From the NCBI RefSeq assembly GCF_005924265.1, contig NZ_VCLB01000001.1, positions 496,001 through 560,000 on the forward strand: a stretch of 64,000 nt of DNA. Direction: 5' to 3'. This stretch comes from Martelella lutilitoris. GTDB taxonomy: Bacteria; Pseudomonadota; Alphaproteobacteria; Rhizobiales; Rhizobiaceae. Numbering within the stretch: position 1 is the first letter of the stretch; the number at the start of each line of letters is the position of its first letter. The position numbers and the translations under genes were made by a program. The notes beneath the pieces are model-generated. The model was not told the origin of the DNA, searched no databases, and worked only from the letters and a program-made list of their open reading frames with translations. Positions 59,402 through 64,000 of the stretch are shown piece after piece.

Positions 59402-60304
59402 TCAGGCGGTCAGGTTTGTCGGCTCGGCAAGCCCGCGACGGCGACAGGCAGCCGTCAGCGTGTTGGCCAGCAGGCAGGCGATCGTCATCGGGCCGACGCC
59501 GCCCGGCACCGGGGTAATGGCGCCGGCGACCGTACTTGCCGCAGCAAAATCCACATCGCCCGTCAGCCGCGTCTTGCCCGGTCCGCGCTCCGGCGCGTCG
59601 ATGCGGTTGATGCCGACATCGATCACGCTCGCGCCGGGCTTGATCCAGTCGCCCTTTATCATCTCGGGCCTGCCGACGGCGGCGACCACGATATCGGCCC
59701 GGCTGACGACGGCCTTCAGGTGGCGGGTCTGGGAATGAGCGATGGTGACCGTGGCGTTGGCGGCAAGCAGCAATTGCGCCATCGGCTTGCCGACAATGTT
59801 GGAGCGGCCGATGACGACGGCTTCAAGGCCGGAGAGGTCGCCGTGTTCGGCCTGCAGCATCATCAGGCAGCCGAGCGGGGTGCACGGCACCATCGCCTTC
59901 TGTCCGGTCGCCAGAAGGCCGACATTCTCGATGTGAAAACCGTCGACATCCTTCGCCGGGTCGATCGCCGCCAGAACCTCGGCTTCGGCTATATGACCGG
60001 GCAGCGGCAATTGCACGAGAATGCCGTCGACCGCGTCATCGGCGTTCAGCCGGTCGACGAGGGCGAGAAGATCGGCGGCGGCGATCTCTTCGGGCAGGCG
60101 GTGTTCGAAGGAGTTCATGCCCGCCTCGACGGTCTGTCTGTGCTTGGCGCGGACATAGACTTCGGATGCGGGGTCATCGCCAACCAGAACCACGGCAAGG
60201 CCCGGCGTCACGCCATGTTCGGCCTTCATCCGTGAGACGTGGCAGGCCACCGCGCCGCGAATGCGGGCGGCAAAGGTCTTTCCGTCAATGATCTTCGCCG
60301 TCAT
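59402..60304 (-). CDS. folD: Bifunctional methylenetetrahydrofolate dehydrogenase/cyclohydrolase
   Basis: NADP-linked interconversion of 5,10-methylene-, 5,10-methenyl- and 10-formyl-THF, cytoplasmic. The product is 300 aa. [15 protein letters not shown] has the catalytic Lys (K-x-K variant, K-H-R here), [21 protein letters not shown] and [15 protein letters not shown] are conserved, and [10 protein letters not shown] is the C-terminal block. It lies 36 bases after yciI and in the same direction, so it looks like the last gene of the ligAB operon. That would supply C1-folate turnover to a THF-dependent O-demethylase. Confidence 0.93.
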   Translation of the reverse strand: MTAKIIDGKTFAARIRGAVACHVSRMKAEHGVTPGLAVVLVGDDPASEVYVRAKHRQTVEAGMNSFEHRLPEEIAAADLLALVDRLNADDAVDGILVQLPLPGHIAEAEVLAAIDPAKDVDGFHIENVGLLATGQKAMVPCTPLGCLMMLQAEHGDLSGLEAVVIGRSNIVGKPMAQLLLAANATVTIAHSQTRHLKAVVSRADIVVAAVGRPEMIKGDWIKPGASVIDVGINRIDAPERGPGKTRLTGDVDFAAASTVAGAITPVPGGVGPMTIACLLANTLTAACRRRGLAEPTNLTA

Positions 60305-60340
60305 CTCGTCCTCCCGTCGGCGTTTCCCGTGCGAGCCGGT

Positions 60341-60673
60341 TCAGTTTGCCGGAAGGCGCGGGCTCATCGGCTCGCTGATCCGCCCGGCCTGGAACGTATC
60401 GGGCAGGGGGGTCAGTTCGGTGGTCGCGACGATGCCTGCCTTGCGAAAGGGGTCGCCTTCGGCAAAGGCTTCGGCATCGGCGCGGTTTTTTGCTTCCAAT
60501 ATGCCGAAATTGCCGCAGGAGCGGCCCTCGTCATCGACAAGCGCCGAGCCGATCAGCACCGAGACCAGTCCCTTGCCGCCGGAAGCGACCCATTCGCGGT
60601 GCTGCGGGCGGATTTTTTCGCGCAACTCATCGACGTCCGGATTGTTCAGGCAGCGCATCAGGAAAAACGCCAT
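60341..60673 (-). CDS. YciI-family protein
   Basis: Muconolactone isomerase-like ferredoxin fold, 110 aa from ATG 60673, coupled to the ligB stop by an ATGA overlap. MAFFLMRCLNNPDVDELREKIRPQH opens the domain; the conserved His is followed by a DEGRSCGNFGILEA strand and FAEGDPF. Possible roles are lactone or ring-fission product handling in the meta-cleavage route. No precise reaction can be assigned. Confidence 0.8.
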   Translation of the reverse strand: MAFFLMRCLNNPDVDELREKIRPQHREWVASGGKGLVSVLIGSALVDDEGRSCGNFGILEAKNRADAEAFAEGDPFRKAGIVATTELTPLPDTFQAGRISEPMSPRLPAN

Positions 60674-61512
60674 CACGCATTCTCCAGCACGACCATGCCG
60701 GCGCCGGTGAGCGAAGCGGGGGCAAAATAATGCCTGTGCTTCATCTCCACATGCGGGTTCATCGCCGCCCGCATCACCAGCCACATGATCAGTTCCGCGC
60801 CCTCCGAGCCAAACTGGTCGACATAGTCCTTGCGGCTCATGTTCCGGTATTTCTCGTAGTCATTGGCGATGCCATCAAGCCAGGCCTCGTCGGCCTCGCG
60901 GTTGATGAAGCCGGCGCGGCTGCCCTGAAGCTGGTGCGAAAGCCCGCCCGTGCCCATGATCACCACGCGCTCATCGCCGGGGAAGCTTTCGATCGCCTTG
61001 CGCAGCACCTTGCCCATTTCCCAGCAGCGCTGCGGGGTGGGGATCGGGTACTGGATGGTGTTGACCCAGATCGGCACCACCTTGACCGGCCAGTGTTCGG
61101 GACGGCCGAAGAACAGTTCCAGCGGCACCTGAAGGCCGTGGTCAACCTCGATCTCGCGGCAGACCAGCGGGTCGAAATGGTTTTCCACCATCGTGTCGAC
61201 GATATGCCATGAGAGATCGGCGGCGCCCTCGAAATCGGGCACGGCGCGCGGCCCCCAGCCCTCGTCCACCGGCTTGTAGCTGTCGGCGACGCCGATGGCG
61301 AAGGTCGGCACGCGGTCGAGGAAGAATGTGTTGCCATGGTCGTTGAAGATGACGACGGCGACATCGGGCTTCTTCTCCGCCATCCACTTCTTGCCCGGGA
61401 TATAGCCGTCGAAGAAGGGCTTCCAGTCGGGCGTTTCGGCAAGTCCCTTGTCGAGCGCCACGCCGATGGAGGGCACGTGGCTGGTGCCCACGCCGCCAAT
61501 GATTTCGGCCAT
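60673..61512 (-). CDS. ligB: Protocatechuate 4,5-dioxygenase-type extradiol dioxygenase, beta (catalytic) subunit
   Basis: Class III Fe(II) ring-opening dioxygenase of 279 aa, close in pattern to LigB of Sphingobium SYK-6. SHVPS gives His12; NDHGN gives the second His (about residue 59); DEGWGPRAVPD and MGTGGLSHQLQGSRAGF are the conserved blocks; GSEGAELIMWLVMR carries the Glu ligand. The start (ATG 61512) overlaps the ligA stop (TAATG). Gallate or 3-O-methylgallate are alternative substrates. Confidence 0.88.
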   Translation of the reverse strand: MAEIIGGVGTSHVPSIGVALDKGLAETPDWKPFFDGYIPGKKWMAEKKPDVAVVIFNDHGNTFFLDRVPTFAIGVADSYKPVDEGWGPRAVPDFEGAADLSWHIVDTMVENHFDPLVCREIEVDHGLQVPLELFFGRPEHWPVKVVPIWVNTIQYPIPTPQRCWEMGKVLRKAIESFPGDERVVIMGTGGLSHQLQGSRAGFINREADEAWLDGIANDYEKYRNMSRKDYVDQFGSEGAELIMWLVMRAAMNPHVEMKHRHYFAPASLTGAGMVVLENA

Positions 61513-61853
61513 TACGCCTTCCCCAGTCTTGTCTTGAGAAATTCCTCCTGGCTCATGCCGGCCTGCGCCGCGCCGATCTCGGCCATGCTGGCCGGGTCGA
61601 TCGCCGCGATCTTCAGGATGAAGAAGAGATTGCCGCCAAGGGAGATCATCTTGTGCCAGTCGCGGCTCATGACCGCCTGTTTCTCCGCCGCGCCGAGGCC
61701 GAAACTGTCGAGAAAGGCCGCCTCGTCGGCGATGAAGGCCGCGCGGTTTTCCGGCTTGCCGAGCGACATCGCCATCTTGTTCATCCGATAGCCGTTTTTC
61801 GAACGTTCGCGTTCGAAGAGCGGGGTTTCGGGAATTTCGAGCACGTCAGACAT
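61512..61853 (-). CDS. ligA: Protocatechuate 4,5-dioxygenase-type alpha subunit
   Basis: Small helical subunit of the extradiol dioxygenase, 113 aa from ATG 61853 with AAGGAGG upstream. The GYRMNKMAMSLGKPENRAAFIADEAAFLDSFGL region is the LigA-domain pattern, and the C-terminal EEFLKTRLGKA is usual. It is shorter than SYK-6 LigA. It overlaps the alpha/beta hydrolase by 8 bases and ligB by one, so all three are co-translated. Confidence 0.86.
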   Translation of the reverse strand: MSDVLEIPETPLFERERSKNGYRMNKMAMSLGKPENRAAFIADEAAFLDSFGLGAAEKQAVMSRDWHKMISLGGNLFFILKIAAIDPASMAEIGAAQAGMSQEEFLKTRLGKA

Positions 61854-62556
61854 TGAGCTCCTCCTTATGCTGATCGAGCCAGCCGGTAATGGCGGCAACC
61901 GTTTCCGCCGGGCGCTCCACGGGCATGAAATGCCCGGCGCCGTCGATCACTTGAACCTCGGCCTTGTCGAGTTGCTCTGCGATCTCGCGATGCTGCTTTT
62001 CCGGTGACCAGCCGTCCTGCGCGCCGGTCAGCAACAGCACCGGACAGGTGATGGCGGGAATGTAGTCCATCGCGTTCGGGCGCTCCATGATGGCGCGGAT
62101 CTGGCGGGCATGAACGTCAGGCCCGGCCTTGAGCACCATGTCCGTCAGGTCGTCGACAAGCGCCGGGTCCGGCGTGATCCCCTGCGCGAGCATCGGCGGC
62201 AGCCATTCGGCGGCAAGGGCGGCCATGTCCTCGTAGCCGCGGGCGATCTTGGCGAGCCGCTTGGGCGCCTCGTTCTCTCCCACGCCGTCATGTCCGGTAT
62301 TGGCCAGAATGAGGCCGCGCATGCGCTCCGGCGCCTGGTGCGCCATTTCCATGGCAACCCGCCCGCCCAGGGAATGGCCGATGGGGATCAGCGGCCCGTC
62401 ATTCTCGCGCAGGAGACAGGCCGCCATGCTCTCGATGGTCGGTTCGCGGGTGATGTCGGCATTGGCCACGGCGAGCCATTCCGGCGCGGCCTGGGCAACA
62501 GCGCGCCACACGCGGGCATCCGACACCAGGCCGGGGATGAGAAGCAATGTGGTCAT
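61846..62556 (-). CDS. Alpha/beta hydrolase, first gene of the lig operon
   Basis: Product of 236 aa from ATG 62556 (GGGAGGG upstream). LLLIPGLVSDARVW has the oxyanion region, IGHSLGGRVAMEMA the nucleophile Ser, and DGAGHFMPVERP the catalytic His. It heads the operon hydrolase-ligA-ligB-yciI-folD. Role could be hydrolysis of a ring-fission product, a lactone or an aromatic ester such as a gallate ester; the sequence does not decide. Confidence 0.85.
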   Translation of the reverse strand: MTTLLLIPGLVSDARVWRAVAQAAPEWLAVANADITREPTIESMAACLLRENDGPLIPIGHSLGGRVAMEMAHQAPERMRGLILANTGHDGVGENEAPKRLAKIARGYEDMAALAAEWLPPMLAQGITPDPALVDDLTDMVLKAGPDVHARQIRAIMERPNAMDYIPAITCPVLLLTGAQDGWSPEKQHREIAEQLDKAEVQVIDGAGHFMPVERPAETVAAITGWLDQHKEELNV

Positions 62557-62640
62557 GATCGGCCCTCCCAACGCCATCGTGAATACATTTTTGGAGGATT
62601 AGCGAAAAATTGGGGGGAAATCAACCAAGAATCGCCTATA

Positions 62641-62650
62641 ATGTATACAT
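62641..62650. promoter_or_regulatory. GntR operator copy 1 (ATGTATACAT)
   Basis: Perfect 10-base palindrome, 84 bases upstream of the hydrolase start on the minus strand. It lies in a 16-base arm (62641-62656) that is repeated inverted at 62709-62724. Confidence 0.7.
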
Positions 62651-62714
62651 AGATCGATCGAAAGACGCTTGAGGCCTTGCTGACGAGCCGGATGATCTTG
62701 CCCTGATCCGATCT

Positions 62715-62724
62715 ATGTATACAT
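62715..62724. promoter_or_regulatory. GntR operator copy 2 (ATGTATACAT)
   Basis: Same palindrome, 50 bases before the gntR start. Its centre is 74 bases from copy 1, close to seven helical turns. Confidence 0.7.
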
Positions 62725-62774
62725 TAGGCGTTCACGGCCCGGTCCATCGGGTCGCATCAGGTCCGGAGGTTGGA

Positions 62775-63530
62775 ATGGACAGGCAAACGACGGCGAAGAC
62801 CCACACGATGAGGGCGCTGGTGGAGCTGCGCAAGCGGATCCTCGACGGCGCCATTCCGGGCGGTACGCGCCTGTTCGAGGTGGCGTTGGCCGACGACCTT
62901 CAGATCTCGCGCACGCCGGTGCGCGAGGCGATGTCGCGGCTGGCGGAGGAGGGGCTTTTGGAGCGCGCCCGCAGCGGCGGCTTTCTGGTGCGCAGCTTTG
63001 CCTATGCCGATGTGCTGGACACGATCGAGCTGCGCGGCGTGCTGGAGGGCACGGCGGCGCGGCTGGCGGCCGAACGCGGGGCGAGCGAGAAGGCGCTGAA
63101 GGAGATTTCCGCCATTGTCCGCGCGCTTGACGGCTGTGTCGGCGTTCATCCCGACGAGGTGGACTTCGAGACCTATTCGGAACTCAACAGCGAGTTTCAC
63201 GATGCGCTTGCCGCCCTGCCGCGCTCGGCCACGCTGGAGCGCGAGCTGGCCCGCGCCAAGCAATTGCCCTTTGCCTCGCCCTCTGCCTTCCTGCCGGACA
63301 AGACCAAGCTTTCCGACTTCCGCCGCTCGCTGCAGGTGGCCCAGGAGCAGCACCGCGAGATCGTCACCGCGATTGCCCAGCGGCAGGGATCGCGAGCGGA
63401 GGCTCTGGCGCGCGAACATGCCTGCGCGGCGCGGCGGAACCTCGAATATATCTTCTCCAAGGACCGTAACCTCGTCAGCGCGGTGCCCGGCCTTGCGCTC
63501 GTGGCGCCGAACGACCAAGCGCTGACCTGA
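62775..63530 (+). CDS. GntR-family (FCD) regulator of the lig/ligM module
   Basis: Repressor of 251 aa from ATG 62775, five bases after GGAGG. The N-terminal winged helix has IPGGTRLFEVALADDLQISRTPVREAMSRLAEEGLLER, the GntR signature; the C-terminal FCD domain carries metal/ligand residues such as ELNSEFHDAL and EQHREIVTAI. It lies between the lig operon and the ligM-like gene, with operators in front of all three transcription units, so it should control them and itself. Confidence 0.87.
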   Translation: MDRQTTAKTHTMRALVELRKRILDGAIPGGTRLFEVALADDLQISRTPVREAMSRLAEEGLLERARSGGFLVRSFAYADVLDTIELRGVLEGTAARLAAERGASEKALKEISAIVRALDGCVGVHPDEVDFETYSELNSEFHDALAALPRSATLERELARAKQLPFASPSAFLPDKTKLSDFRRSLQVAQEQHREIVTAIAQRQGSRAEALAREHACAARRNLEYIFSKDRNLVSAVPGLALVAPNDQALT

Positions 63531-63605
63531 GCGCGTGCCAGTATCGCGAGAATTTGCAGGCGGGGTGTTTTTCCGCTTGCATTCTTGAGGCCGAATTGCA
63601 AATGT

Positions 63606-63615
63606 ATGTATACAT
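63606..63615. promoter_or_regulatory. GntR operator copy 3 (ATGTATACAT)
   Basis: The palindrome is exact, and it extends into an 18-base palindrome AAATGTAT-GT-ATACATTT (63600-63617). It is 28 bases before the ligM-like start. A related ATGTATACCC lies inside that gene at 63725-63734. Confidence 0.7.
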
Positions 63616-63642
63616 TTCTTACGAGCTGGGAGGAGCGAGAAA

Positions 63643-64000
63643 GTGTCGGGTCAAAGCCTATCGACTGTAATGAAGGGGTTTTCAAACCCTGTAGAGCTTT
63701 TGAGGAATTCGCGTTCGGGGATTTATGTATACCCCGTCGTGGCGCCGGAATTTTCCAACTGGCGCAGTGAGCAGATGGCATGGCGCCACACCGCCGTGCT
63801 GTTCGACCAGACCCATCACATGGACGAACTGATCGTCGAGGGTCCGGATGCCGAGGCGTTTCTCGCCTATGTCGGGATCAATGCGTTTTCGAATTTCGAT
63901 CTCAACCGCGCCAAGCATTTCGTGCCGGTCACGCCCGCGGGCCATGTCGTGGGCGACATGATCATCTTTCGCGAGCGTGAGGACAAGTTCGTGCTCGTCG
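63643..64000 (+). CDS. LigM/DesA-like tetrahydrofolate-dependent aromatic O-demethylase, 3' end cut by window edge
   Basis: GcvT-like enzyme expected to move a methoxy methyl group from vanillate, syringate or 3-O-methylgallate to tetrahydrofolate. GTG 63643 lies seven bases after GGGAGGAG. The visible 119 residues include NPVELLRNSRSG, VVAPEFSNWRSEQMAW, AVLFDQTHHMDEL and GINAFSN, all close to LigM and DesA of Sphingobium (family knowledge). The methyl-accepting partner folate would be processed by FolD or MetF-type enzymes; folD is in the facing operon. Substrate specificity cannot be told from this part. Confidence 0.85.
   Translation, partial: MSGQSLSTVMKGFSNPVELLRNSRSGIYVYPVVAPEFSNWRSEQMAWRHTAVLFDQTHHMDELIVEGPDAEAFLAYVGINAFSNFDLNRAKHFVPVTPAGHVVGDMIIFREREDKFVLV

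Overview
The window is GC-rich, densely packed chromosomal DNA from an alphaproteobacterium of the order Hyphomicrobiales (Rhizobiales). The evidence is the gene order coaE-aroE-maf-ppsR | hemE-hemJ-rho-mnmE-mnmG-rsmG-parA-parB-holA-lptE-leuS, which is the conserved origin-proximal block of Rhizobiaceae and relatives, together with TrcR (DUF1013), MmcB, a PcaQ-type pca operon and a carboxynorspermidine pathway. A Martelella- or Agrobacterium-like genus is my guess, not something the sequence proves.

1-17.4 kb: chromosome origin neighbourhood. Genes diverge around 2875-3284, a gap between ppsR and hemE with one perfect DnaA box and five GANTC sites, which I read as oriC. Two perfect parS sites (7851-7866 and 9846-9861) and three imperfect ones lie around it. 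Housekeeping genes for haem, Rho, tRNA/rRNA modification, ParAB, HolA, LptE, LeuS and PLP homeostasis fill the block.

17.5-30.4 kb: an aromatic acid island. Divergent SDR-fcs and ech-marR-amidohydrolase-TRAP units match the CoA-dependent, non-aldehyde (beta-oxidative) hydroxycinnamate route described in Agrobacterium fabrum. They are followed by PcaQ and pcaDC(fused)-H-G-B, the ortho-cleavage branch for protocatechuate. A consensus PcaQ box separates pcaQ from pcaDC.

30.4-59.4 kb: mixed core and accessory genes: mmcB, an L,D-transpeptidase lipoprotein, carboxynorspermidine synthesis, coaBC, cbpA-cbpM, an RND efflux operon, a LuxR-type regulator, pyruvate carboxylase, an EamA/MarR divergon with twin operators, an OYE-family reductase with HxlR, trcR, acs, a translationally coupled deoR-VOC-MFS set, ispG, LysE and ProC-like genes. 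Dispersed palindromic repeats sit in the intergenic gaps.

59.4-64 kb: a second aromatic module. A GntR regulator and a ligM/desA-like tetrahydrofolate-dependent O-demethylase (cut by the window end) face an operon of alpha/beta hydrolase-ligA-ligB-yciI-folD. Three exact copies of the palindrome ATGTATACAT mark the promoters, so ring meta-cleavage, O-demethylation and C1-folate processing appear to form one regulon. Together the two modules could take ferulate-type acids to vanillate, demethylate them, and cleave the ring by either the ortho or the meta route.

No tRNA, rRNA, CRISPR array, insertion sequence or prophage was recognised.
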